Assembly (NCBI GenBank): GCA_965197575.1
Contig: OZ240214.1
Location: forward strand, 3,596,001-3,660,000
Direction: 5' to 3'
Source: VXOI01 sp965197575
GTDB taxonomy: Bacteria > Chloroflexota > Dehalococcoidia > Lucifugimonadales > UBA3495
DNA length: 64,000 nucleotides
Shown here: in pieces, positions 52,679 to 61,198 of the stretch
How the letters are laid out: every line of letters starts with the position of its first letter
How positions within the stretch are numbered: position 1 is the stretch's first letter
Made by a program: the position numbers and the translations under genes
The notes under the pieces: generated by a model
What the model saw: the letters and a program-made list of their open reading frames with translations, nothing else
The model's database searches: none
What the model was told of the DNA's origin: nothing

Positions 52679-54086
52679 TACTACAGTCGCAGATTGAGAG
52701 AAGGTAGAATTAGGGCAGTTGAGTGTTGATGAGGTGACGTGGTGGTTGTTGGGAGAGACGAGGTGGCGGAAGTGGCGCGGTGGGCCGAGGGGATCGAGCG
52801 GGTGCATGAGTGCATTGCGGGGCGGTTCCGGCGGCCGGAGCCGCGCCGGCGGGCGCTGGACTACCTGCGGGGACTGTTGAGCCCGGTGGAGCGCAAGAAC
52901 GGCTGGCAACTGGCGGAGCAGACTGGCGAGGCCACTCCCGACGGGGTGCAGCGCCTGTTGTACAACTACCGGTGGGACGCGGACCTGATTCGCGATGACC
53001 TCAGGGACTATGTTGTGGAGCATCTGGGCGATGCCGACGGGGTTCTGGTGGTGGATGAGACCGGGTTTCTCAAGAAGGGCGGCAAGTCCGTTGGGGTGCA
53101 GCGTCAGTACAGCGGCACGGCGGGCCGGATCGAAAACTGCCAGGTTGGCGTGTTCCTGACCTATGCCGGCGCCAAGGGCAGGACGCTGCTGGACCGGGAC
53201 TTGCACCTGCCCCAGGTATGGGCCCAGGACCGGGAACGGCGCGAGGAGGCCGGGGTGCCGGAGGATGCGGTATTCCGGACCAAGCCGCAACTGGCGCAGT
53301 TGATGCTGGAGCGGGCGGCGGATTCGGGTGTCCCTTTCAGTTGGTTTACCGGGGACGAGGTCTACGGCAGCGACCGCAAGCTGCGGCGGTGGCTGGAGCG
53401 TGAGGAGATTCCTCACGTGATGGCCATAAAGAGCAACGAGAAGCTGTGGGCCTGGACGGAAAAGGGACCGCTACAGGTGAGGGCTGACCGGCTGGCGTCC
53501 GGGGTTGAGGAGTCCGCCTGGGTGCGGTGCAGTGCCGGAAATGGCGCCAAGGGACCTCGGGTCTACGATTGGACCGCCGTGAAAATACGGCCCCTGCGGG
53601 AGCCGGGCAAGGGCCACTGGCTGCTGGCCCGGCGCAGCCTTGCCAAACCTGGGGAGTTGGCCTACTACCTGTGCTTCGGCCCGGCGGAAACAACCTTGGC
53701 GGAATTGGTACGGGTGGCCGGGACAAGGTGGGCCATCGAGGAATGCTTCGAGGAGGCCAAGGGAGAGGTCGGTCTGGACCAGTACGAGGTGCGGCGATGG
53801 GACGGCTGGCACCGGCACATCACCCTGGCGATGCTGGCTCACGCCTACCTGACGGTAATCAAATATCAGGCGATGGAACAGGGAGAAAAGGGGGCCACTA
53901 CGGCCCGGATGAAGAGTTGATTCCCGTCACAGTGCCGGAGGTGCGCCGGCTGCTGACCCGATTGGTATGGAGGGAAAACCAGCCGCCTGATTTCATCCTT
54001 TACTGGTCGCGGTGGAGACGGCGCCACCAAGCCAGAGCCCGGCAATGCCACTACAAACGCCGCCTGTCACATCTGCGACTGTAGTA
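52679..54086 (+). mobile_element. IS701 family insertion sequence with CTAA target duplication
   Basis: The inverted ends are TACTACAGTCGCAGAT (52679) and its complement (ending 54086). CTAA flanks both ends (52675-52678 and 54087-54090), fitting the YTAR target of IS701. The length is 1408 bp with one transposase gene. It truncates the HigB-type gene. Confidence 0.92.
52739..54084 (+). CDS. IS701 family transposase, frameshifted near its end
   Basis: The main frame (52739-53920) encodes the DDE_5-type transposase: GVLVVDETGFLKKGGKSVGV, FTGDEVYGSDRKLRRWLE, AGTRWAIEECFEEAKGEVGL and RRWDGWHRHITLAMLAHAY. At an A4G5 run (53886-53894) the frame is lost. The remaining C-terminus (HYGPDEELIPVTVPEVRRLL, then RWRRRHQARARQC) continues in the -1 frame to 54084. 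The break could be programmed slippage or a single-base indel that removes about 60 residues. Confidence 0.88.
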
Positions 54087-54410
54087 CTAAGGGAGGCGGA
54101 ACAGGGCCTATCGCATTAGAAAATTTCGGGGCCTCCATTTGTAATTTCCGGCAGTGTTTTCGGGTTTATTCGCCTTGACATACTATGATAGCGGGACCTA
54201 ATCACTCAAAACCGGCGGTCGGAAGCAACAGTTTGCCCCTCAATTGGCCTCCGGAAATCCAAATGCGATAGCCCTGCACTCCACCTCAAATGCAATTGCC
54301 CTGAGGAAGGGGGCCACGGCGCGGGCCGGCAGACGTTGACGCTGTATACCCCCACTGCTAGAGTGAAGCCAGCCAGCGCTTGCCCGTCCGGCGCGCTTTT
54401 GGAGGGGCCG
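54087..54410. other. Intergenic region before DUF1501
   Basis: There is no gene. It holds one CTAA copy of the IS701 target duplication, a lone TTGACA at 54175-54180 without a matching -10, and the promoter at 54336. Confidence 0.5.
54336..54364 (+). promoter_or_regulatory. Promoter of the DUF1501 gene
   Basis: TTGACG (54336-54341), 17-bp spacer, TAGAGT (54359-54364), with start at about 54371, 40 bp before ATG 54411. The in-frame TTG at 54336 is therefore not the start codon. Confidence 0.55.
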
Positions 54411-55538
54411 ATGACCTCGACGCACAGGGACCCCGTGTTGGTGGTGGTGCAGCTTACTGGCGGCAACGACTATATGAACACCGTCGTGCCCTACGGTGAC
54501 CCTCTCTACCAAGACAACCGCCCGACGGTCGGCGTGCCGGCGCACGAAGTCCTTCCCATCGACGGCCATTACGGGTTCAACCCAGCCCTCGCGCCGCTCA
54601 AGGAGCTTTACGATCAGGGCGACGTGGCCGTGATCAACGGCATCGGCTATCCCAACCCCAACCGTTCCCACTTCCGGGCCATGGACATCTGGCACACTTG
54701 CGAGCCGGAGCGCGTAGCCACCGAGGGCTGGCTGGGGAGGGTCATCCGCGACATCGACCCCAACGGTGAGAACGTGCTGACCGGCGTCAACTTCGGGCGA
54801 GGACTGCCCCGGGCCCTGGCGCTGCCCGGCGTGCCGGTGGCATCGGTCGCGGCGCTGGAAAACTACGGTGTGCTCACCGCCATCACGGGTCAGGAGCAGC
54901 GGGCCAAGGCGCTGGACGTCTTCGCCCGGATGTACGCTCCGGCCATCGGCTCCGGCGCGGCCATGGACTACCTGGGGCAAACCGGCCTCGACGCACTGAA
55001 GGGGGCCGACCTGCTCAAGTCCGCCGCCGGGGGCTACTCTTCTCCGGTGGAGTACGCCGCCACCCCCATCGCCCAGAACCTGAAGGGCATCGCCAAGGTG
55101 CTGCTGGCCGGGCTGGGCACACGCATCCTCTACACCCAGCAGGCCGGGTACGACACCCACTCCGGCCAGGTGGCGGTGCAGACCCAACTGCTGTCGGAAC
55201 TCGCCCAAGGCATCTCCGACTTCCAGGCCGACCTGCGGGAGCACCAAGCCTCGTCCGACGTGCTTATGCTGGTGTTCACCGAGTTCGGACGGCGGGTGAA
55301 GGACAACGGCAACGGTACCGACCACGGCTCCGGCGGGGCCGCGTTCGCCATCGGCGAGCGGATCGACGGCGGGATGCACGGCGAATATCCCTCGCTCAAG
55401 GAAGAAACCCTGCTGGACGGCGACCTGCACTTCCAGGTCGACTTCCGCGGCGTCTACGCCGCCATCGCCGAGCGGTGGCTGGGGCTGGACGCCCAACCCA
55501 TCGTCGGCGGCAATTTCGAGCAGATTGATTTCCTGTAG
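54411..55538 (+). CDS. DUF1501 family protein
   Basis: The 375-residue protein has the DUF1501 pattern: VLVVVQLTGGNDYMNTVVPY, YPNPNRSHFRAMDIWHTCEP, QQAGYDTHSGQVAVQTQLLS, VFTEFGRRVKDNGNGTDHGS. It has an alkaline-phosphatase/sulfatase-like fold with Asp and His residues in these motifs; the activity is undetermined. Many relatives carry a Tat signal, which is absent here. The start at 54411 follows GGAGG. Eight bases downstream an LLM gene begins. Confidence 0.9.
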   Translation: MTSTHRDPVLVVVQLTGGNDYMNTVVPYGDPLYQDNRPTVGVPAHEVLPIDGHYGFNPALAPLKELYDQGDVAVINGIGYPNPNRSHFRAMDIWHTCEPERVATEGWLGRVIRDIDPNGENVLTGVNFGRGLPRALALPGVPVASVAALENYGVLTAITGQEQRAKALDVFARMYAPAIGSGAAMDYLGQTGLDALKGADLLKSAAGGYSSPVEYAATPIAQNLKGIAKVLLAGLGTRILYTQQAGYDTHSGQVAVQTQLLSELAQGISDFQADLREHQASSDVLMLVFTEFGRRVKDNGNGTDHGSGGAAFAIGERIDGGMHGEYPSLKEETLLDGDLHFQVDFRGVYAAIAERWLGLDAQPIVGGNFEQIDFL

Positions 55539-55545
55539 GGGCGCG

Positions 55546-56409
55546 ATGAAGACCGGAATAGGACTGCCGGGCAACATTCCCGGCACCAAGGGCGAATTCA
55601 TCCTGGAGTGGGCGAGGCGGGCCGACGCCGGGCCGTTTTCCACGCTGGGCACCATCGACCGGCTGGTCTACGACAACTACGAGCCGCTGGTCCAACTGGC
55701 CGCGGCCGCCGGTTGCACGACCAACGTGCGCCTGCTGACCGGGGTGCTGCTGGCCCCCTTGCGCAACCCAGGCGTGCTGGCCAAGCAGGCCGCCACCCTG
55801 GACGCAATCTCCGGCGGAAGGCTGACCTTGGGCGTCGGCGTGGGACGGCGTCCCGACGACTATGCGGCGGCCCCCGCGGCCTATAACACTCGCGGACGCA
55901 GCATGGAGCGGCATCTGGCCACGATGCGTCGCATCTGGAGCGGCGAAAGAGTCTCCGACGAGGTCGGGCCGATGGGGCCACCGTCCGTGCGTGAGGGCGG
56001 GCCGGAGGTGCTGATCGGGGCGGGCGCTCCACAGGCAGTGCGCCGGGTGGGCAAGTGGGCCGACGGATTCATCGCGGCCGCCGGCAACCCCGCGGCGGTG
56101 CAGGAGCTATACCAGATTGCGGTGGAATCGTGGGAGGCCGAGGGCCGTCCCGGCAAGCCCCGCCTGGCCGGAGTGGCTTCCTACGCGCTGGGCCCGGACG
56201 CCGCGGACAAGGTCGGCGGATACATCCGGCATTACTACTCGTTCTTGGGGTCGGCCGCCGAAAATATGGCCCAGAACGCCATATCGTCGGCGGAGGCGGT
56301 CAAGGGAGTCATCGCCGACATGTCGAGCATCGGCATGGACGAAATAGTGTTCCTGCCCAGCGTCGCCGAGATGGACCAGCTAGAGCGTTTGGCCGACATC
56401 GTAGGCTAG
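55546..56409 (+). CDS. LLM class flavin-dependent oxidoreductase (F420-type)
   Basis: The 287-residue short LLM protein shows VRLLTGVLLAPLRNPGVLAK, LDAISGGRLTLGVGVGRRPD, PEVLIGAGAPQAVRRVGKWA and a C-terminal LPSVAEMDQLERLAD. The length and the GVLLAPLR block fit F420-dependent members. It is co-transcribed with DUF1501. Confidence 0.9.
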   Translation: MKTGIGLPGNIPGTKGEFILEWARRADAGPFSTLGTIDRLVYDNYEPLVQLAAAAGCTTNVRLLTGVLLAPLRNPGVLAKQAATLDAISGGRLTLGVGVGRRPDDYAAAPAAYNTRGRSMERHLATMRRIWSGERVSDEVGPMGPPSVREGGPEVLIGAGAPQAVRRVGKWADGFIAAAGNPAAVQELYQIAVESWEAEGRPGKPRLAGVASYALGPDAADKVGGYIRHYYSFLGSAAENMAQNAISSAEAVKGVIADMSSIGMDEIVFLPSVAEMDQLERLADIVG

Positions 56410-56474
56410 GGCGCGCCCGACCGGGAACGTCTTCGACTCCCTCAGCATTGGGAAACCGGCGTACAGGGAACCGG

Positions 56475-57041
56475 CTACAGGAGCACCGCCACGACCACTC
56501 CTACCGCTCCCAAGCTGGTGGCTGCAACGTTGCCGAAGACTACCAGCGTCAAAGTATTCAGCCGGGTGTTTATTTCCAAAAATCGGGCGTTCATCTCATC
56601 ACGCAACGACTGAGATTCCCTTCGAGCCACCTCGTCGATCCGGGTGTTCAATTCATCACGCAACGCCCGGGTTTCCTCCCGCAGCGTGTGGGATTCCTCT
56701 CGAACGACCGTCTCGATCCGGGCGTTTAATTCATTACGCAACGCGCGAGACTCCTCCCGGACCACCGTCTCTATCCGGGCGTTCATTTCATCCCGCAAGG
56801 CGCGGGATTCCTCCCGGACCACCGTCTCTATCCGGGCGTTCACATCCGCCCGCAACGCCCGGGTTTCCTCCCGGACTACCGTCTCTACCCGGGTGTTCAA
56901 TTCGTCTCGAACGGCTTCTATCCGGGCGTTCAATTCGTCCCGCACCGACTCGATCCGGGCGTTCAATTCATCCCGCAGCAACCGGGATTCTTCCCGGATC
57001 ACTGCTTCGATATGCTCCATTCTCGGTTCTGTAGTCATCAA
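56475..57041 (-). CDS. Membrane-anchored coiled-coil repeat protein
   Basis: The 188-residue protein is almost entirely coiled coil. It has 11-residue units (NARIESVRDEL, NARIEAVRDEL), then at least four 19-residue units of the type NARIETVVREESRALRDEM, encoded by a 57-bp DNA repeat. A C-terminal membrane segment (LTLVVFGNVAATSLGAVGVV) ends the protein. The repeat number probably varies between strains. Function is unknown, possibly a spacer or scaffold at the membrane. Confidence 0.78.
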   Translation of the reverse strand: MMTTEPRMEHIEAVIREESRLLRDELNARIESVRDELNARIEAVRDELNTRVETVVREETRALRADVNARIETVVREESRALRDEMNARIETVVREESRALRNELNARIETVVREESHTLREETRALRDELNTRIDEVARRESQSLRDEMNARFLEINTRLNTLTLVVFGNVAATSLGAVGVVVAVLL

Positions 57042-57108
57042 AGTCCCCCAAATACTCTACCGGGATTTTAACACGGACCCGGTTGCACAAAAGCTCGCCT
57101 CGGCCCGC

Positions 57109-57840
57109 CTACTTGAAGCCCAACCGGGCTTCTTTCATGCTCACGAACCGGTTGCCGCTACCGATTACCAGGTGGTCGAGCAACTCTATGCCGAGCATCT
57201 TGCCCGACTCGACCAGGTCTCTGGTGATGGATACGTCGGCGCCGCTGGGGGTGGGGTCGCCCGATGGGTGGTTGTGTACCGCGATGATGGAGGTGGCGTT
57301 GCTGCGGATGGCCGGACGGAACACTTCGGCGGGACGCACCACCGAGCTGTTCACGTTTCCGATGTAGACATCCTCCGTGCTCAACACCTCGTTCCGGGTG
57401 TTCAGGAGCGCCACGCGCAGGTGCTCCTGCTCCAAGGCCGCCATATCCGACGCAACGAAATTCGCCACGTCCTCCGGCCCATTGATGGTCAACCGCTCTT
57501 CCGGGGCCAGGGAAACGAACCGCCGCCCCAATTCCAGGGCGGCCAGGAGTTGGCTCACCTTGCCCTCGCCCAAGCCCTTCTCGGCGCACAGCTCCGCGAA
57601 GGCCGCCCGTCCCAGACCGCCCAAGCCGCCGAACCGGGCCAGCAGCCGCGACGACTGGGAGATGACGTTTTCGCCCGCCGAGCCGGTGCGCAGCAGGATG
57701 GCGATCAGCTCGGTGTTGCTGAGGCTCTTTGCGCCAAACTCGGCCAGACGCTCGCGCGGGCGTTCCCCTGCGGGCAGGTCCCGCACCATCGGCGGCGCGG
57801 TTGGGGCAGTCAGTCTGTTCGTTTCATTGTTGGTTGCCAC
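57109..57840 (-). CDS. radC: RadC family JAB-domain protein
   Basis: The 243-residue protein has the RadC layout: an N-terminal UPF0758 helix-hairpin-helix region (PRERLAEFGAKSLSNTELIA, LLRTGSAGENV) and a JAB metal-binding domain with VALLNTRNEVL and AVHNHPSGDPTPSGADVSIT (HxH-x7-S-x2-D). No repair role is firmly established for the family. It lies alone between the coiled-coil gene and the ThDP enzyme. Confidence 0.95.
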   Translation of the reverse strand: MATNNETNRLTAPTAPPMVRDLPAGERPRERLAEFGAKSLSNTELIAILLRTGSAGENVISQSSRLLARFGGLGGLGRAAFAELCAEKGLGEGKVSQLLAALELGRRFVSLAPEERLTINGPEDVANFVASDMAALEQEHLRVALLNTRNEVLSTEDVYIGNVNSSVVRPAEVFRPAIRSNATSIIAVHNHPSGDPTPSGADVSITRDLVESGKMLGIELLDHLVIGSGNRFVSMKEARLGFK

Positions 57841-57899
57841 CCAGACATTGAACCGAATCCGCCCGCTCTTTTCAAGGAGCGTCTGTCAGTGGAACACGG

Positions 57900-57949
57900 A
57901 CCGCCGCCTGCCTCCGGTCACCTTAGCGGCAACCCAGGCAGGCGGCGGT
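57900..57949. terminator. Long hairpin after the ThDP enzyme gene
   Basis: The 14-bp perfect stem ACCGCCGCCTGCCT/AGGCAGGCGGCGGT with a loop of 22 nt lies downstream of the minus-strand gene ending at 57996 and upstream of radC. No T-tract is seen, so it could be an attenuator, repeat or terminator. Confidence 0.5.
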
Positions 57950-57995
57950 TGGTCGCGTCGAAGGGGTCTCGCGGCGTCGCGGAAGTAAGGAGGGC

Positions 57996-59633
57996 CTAGA
58001 ACTTGGAATACTCGCCCTCGTCGCAGGTGATGAATTCCAGCACCACCGGCTCGCCCGCGCTGGTTGCCTCCAAGCCTCGTTTGATGGCGGGCACGATCTC
58101 TCCCGGCTCGGTAACTTTCTCCGCGTAAGCGCCCATCGCCCTGGCGACTTCGGAGAATTGGCCGGAAAGGCTCTTCACCTGGAACTTCTCGATGGCAACG
58201 GGGAACCGGCTGTCGGAGTAAATCGACATGAACGAGTTGTTGTTGATCACGGTCATGGTGGGAATGCCGCACCGGACGGCCGTCTCCACGTCCAACCCCA
58301 CAGTGCTGAAGGCCATGTCGCCCATCACGTTGATCACCTGCTTGTCGGGGAAGGCCATCTTCGCACCCATCGCCAACCCCAGGCTGTAACCAAGCTGGGT
58401 CGACTTGCCCCAACCGATGAAGCTGCGCGGCGCACGGGCCTCCCAGAAGGGGGACATGTACTCGCGGGCGCTGCCCGACTCGTGGGTGACGATGGTGTTG
58501 TCCAGGTCCACCGTGCGCATCAGGTCCCACACGACACGGTAGGGATTGATGGGGGTGCTGCCGGAAGTCAGCTTCGGCATCCACTGGGCCAGCCAGGCCT
58601 GCTTCACCGACCGGATGTCTCCCTGGAGGGCGTGATTGACCGGACGCGGCGCGCCAGCCCGTTCTTTAAGCTCTTCCAGAAGTTGGCGCAGCACCAGCTT
58701 GGCGTCGCCCAGCAACGGGTACTTGCACTTGGCTTCACGGCCGATGGCGTCCTCGTCGTTGGTCAGGTGGACGAAGGTCTTGTCGTCGGCTATGGGCACG
58801 GCGAAGGAGCTCTTGGTGAAACTGCAACCGACGCCGAACACCAGGTCGGCCCCGTGCAGGTACTTGTTCACCATCGCCGTGGTGCTGGGACCGCCCGCGC
58901 CGAGGGCCAGCGGATGGTTTTCGGGGAACGCGCTCTTGCCGGGCAGCGTGGTCATGACCGGGGCTTGCAAGAACTCGGCCAGCTCCACCAACTCGTCGCT
59001 GGCCTCGGCGTAGAGCACGCCCTGCCCGGCTTGAATCACCGGGCGTTCGGCGGCCAAGAGCGCGGCGGCGGCCCGGCCCACGTCGGAAGGGTCGGCCTGC
59101 TGGCGGATGGCGGGAGGCGGCTCGTAGTCGAACAACTCCTCGGGGAACTCGCTCGTCGCCACGTCCGCCGGAATCTCCAGCAGCACCGGCCCCGGCCGCC
59201 CGCTGCGCAGCTTGGTGAACGCCCGCCGCAGGAGCGAGGGTATGCGCTCGACCAGGTTCATCTCTTCCGACCACTTGGTTATCGTCTCATAGCTCTTGGC
59301 CGGGAAAAAGTTGGGGTGGACGCCCCGCCTTTCCCTGGCCATGCCGGCCGGCAGCAACAGAATGGGCACCGACTCGGCGAAGGCTTGGGCCACGCCGCCG
59401 AAGCCGTTTTCCGCGCCGGGTCCGTTCTGCATCATGAACACGCCCAAGCGTTTGCCGTTGGTCACCCGCGAGTAACCGTCGACCATGTGAATGCCGGTGC
59501 TTTCCTGCCGGAAGATGATCGGGCGAATCCCGGCCACGGCGGCAGCCTCCAGCAGCGGCTGGTACGGCACGCAGCCGATGAACTCCACCCCCTCCATTCT
59601 GAGGATATTGGCGATCGCGGTAACTCCGTCCAT
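57996..59633 (-). CDS. Thiamine diphosphate-dependent enzyme, acetolactate synthase-like
   Basis: The 545-residue protein has three domains: the N-terminal PYR domain (IIFRQESTGIHMVDGYSRVT with the catalytic Glu), a central domain, and the C-terminal PP domain with GDMAFSTVGLDVETAVRCG and VINNN binding ThDP and Mg. It resembles the large-subunit superfamily (acetolactate synthase, benzoylformate decarboxylase, sulfopyruvate decarboxylase). The small regulatory subunit is absent nearby, so a biosynthetic AHAS role is unlikely. Substrate is not known. Confidence 0.9.
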   Translation of the reverse strand: MDGVTAIANILRMEGVEFIGCVPYQPLLEAAAVAGIRPIIFRQESTGIHMVDGYSRVTNGKRLGVFMMQNGPGAENGFGGVAQAFAESVPILLLPAGMARERRGVHPNFFPAKSYETITKWSEEMNLVERIPSLLRRAFTKLRSGRPGPVLLEIPADVATSEFPEELFDYEPPPAIRQQADPSDVGRAAAALLAAERPVIQAGQGVLYAEASDELVELAEFLQAPVMTTLPGKSAFPENHPLALGAGGPSTTAMVNKYLHGADLVFGVGCSFTKSSFAVPIADDKTFVHLTNDEDAIGREAKCKYPLLGDAKLVLRQLLEELKERAGAPRPVNHALQGDIRSVKQAWLAQWMPKLTSGSTPINPYRVVWDLMRTVDLDNTIVTHESGSAREYMSPFWEARAPRSFIGWGKSTQLGYSLGLAMGAKMAFPDKQVINVMGDMAFSTVGLDVETAVRCGIPTMTVINNNSFMSIYSDSRFPVAIEKFQVKSLSGQFSEVARAMGAYAEKVTEPGEIVPAIKRGLEATSAGEPVVLEFITCDEGEYSKF

Positions 59634-59759
59634 TGCCGTTCTCCTTGGCTATTCCATATTCAGCGCGGCCGGTCCCGATGGCCACGCTGAGTAGTTTTGC
59701 TTCCGTTCCCGTGGCGGCATATTAGCATATCCGCCGGGGCGACGGGCCAGCGGCCCACC

Positions 59760-60194
59760 CTACGCTCCCGGAGTGTAGCTCCAAGACGTGAAGCGTTCCG
59801 GGGTTATTTTGATGACCGGGTTGCCATCGAGGTCCATTGCCTGATATTGGGGGTATTTACGGCGGAGGGACTCTATGGCCGTGTCCGCCTCCTCTCCGTC
59901 TTCGAGGAGTTCTCCACGGCCCGATACCAGCACGTAGCGAAGGCGGCTCCAGTCTTCCTCGTAATGGTCCACCACCAGGGCGACCTGCGGGTTGGCCAGG
60001 ATGTTGCGCACCCGCCGGAGCCGAGTCAGCGGCACGCTCTTGGGCTTCTGGTCGAGCACGACGTATATGGCCCCGCCGTCGAACACGAAGCAGACCGGGA
60101 TGACGTGCGGGCGGCCAGCAGCGTCGGCGGTGGCCAAGTGGGCGGTGCGGGCAGCGCGCAGAAACTCGGCGTTGGGAGCGGTGATAGATGCCAC
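59760..60194 (-). CDS. PPOX-type split-barrel flavin/F420 oxidoreductase
   Basis: The 144-residue protein of the pyridoxamine-5'-phosphate oxidase-like family has RTAHLATADAAGRPHVIPVC, RLRRVRNILANPQVALVVDH and VSGRGELLEDGEEADTAIES. The subgroup is generally F420- or FMN-dependent. It lies 19 bp after the HEAT-repeat gene and is probably in one transcription unit with it. Confidence 0.9.
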   Translation of the reverse strand: MASITAPNAEFLRAARTAHLATADAAGRPHVIPVCFVFDGGAIYVVLDQKPKSVPLTRLRRVRNILANPQVALVVDHYEEDWSRLRYVLVSGRGELLEDGEEADTAIESLRRKYPQYQAMDLDGNPVIKITPERFTSWSYTPGA

Positions 60195-60213
60195 GATCTG
60201 CCCCTTCCGCAGC

Positions 60214-61137
60214 CTAGCTGTCGTAGAGGTTGAGCGGGTCTTCTAGGAACTCGATGTTCTCCAGCTCGGCCTTGGCCGCGTCTTCCAGCCAGTCGTCTCC
60301 CCGGCTGGCGCAGTCCAGGAGCACCCTCTTGGCCAAGGGACCGCCGATTTTGCCCAAGGCGGCGATGCCTGCCAGTTGCACCATGCTGTCTTCGTCCTCC
60401 AGCAGGTCCACCAAGTGCAACACCGCGCCTTCCTCGCCCAGTTCCCCGCAGGCTTGGGCCGTCTCGTAGCGCACCGCCGGGTCGGAGTCGCCCAGTTCCT
60501 GGATCAGGGTCGGCAGCCAGGCCACTTCCCCGGTGCGGCCCATGGCGTAGATGGAGCTGGATTTCAGGTCCTGGTCTTCGCTGTTGAAAGCCCAGATCAC
60601 GTACCCCTCTATGTCGTCGGTGTTGAACGGGGCAATGGACTCCAGGCAGCGCCGCCGCACCTCCAAGTACTCGTCCTCGTCTTCCAGTGGGCCCAGCAGG
60701 CTTTCGTAGACCAGGTCGCCGTCTTTGGCCAGCAGTTTGCCCTCTTGGGCCAAGACCGGGAACTTGCCCAGAGCCTGCGCCGCGACGGCCCGGACCATCG
60801 CGCTCCTGTCCGAGTTGAGCACTTCGATCAGGCCGGGGATGATAGAGCGGTCTTCGTGCTCCCACAGGCCCTCGATGGCAATGGCCAGGACCTCGTCATT
60901 CTCGCTGGCCTTCAAGCAGGTCTTGAAGATCGGGGAGAAGTCCAGCTCGGCGTTTTGCTCGGCCAGCCCGGTCATAGCGGAGAGCATCTCGCGCTGCCGC
61001 TCGGCGGGGAGCGTGACCCAAACGCCGGTGAACCTTCCCAACTCTTCAGGGGAGAGATCCGACACCTCGTGGAGTTCGGACGCCGCCAGGTCGGCGGCAG
61101 GGTCCTTCATGCTTTCAAGAATCAGCTCGAACGACAT
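60214..61137 (-). CDS. HEAT-repeat protein
   Basis: The 307-residue acidic helical-repeat protein has HEAT-like units such as IIPGLIEVLNSDRSAMVRAV, YEVRRRC-type helices, WLPTLIQELGDSDPAVRYET and ALGKIGGPLAKRVLLDCASR. Such repeats bind proteins. No catalytic motif is present. The gene sits between NnrD and the PPOX gene. Confidence 0.85.
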   Translation of the reverse strand: MSFELILESMKDPAADLAASELHEVSDLSPEELGRFTGVWVTLPAERQREMLSAMTGLAEQNAELDFSPIFKTCLKASENDEVLAIAIEGLWEHEDRSIIPGLIEVLNSDRSAMVRAVAAQALGKFPVLAQEGKLLAKDGDLVYESLLGPLEDEDEYLEVRRRCLESIAPFNTDDIEGYVIWAFNSEDQDLKSSSIYAMGRTGEVAWLPTLIQELGDSDPAVRYETAQACGELGEEGAVLHLVDLLEDEDSMVQLAGIAALGKIGGPLAKRVLLDCASRGDDWLEDAAKAELENIEFLEDPLNLYDS

Positions 61138-61198
61138 ACTTCGTCAGCCCGGCGGTCAGCAATCTTGATCAAAGAATACACATAGACGCAAGTTACGA

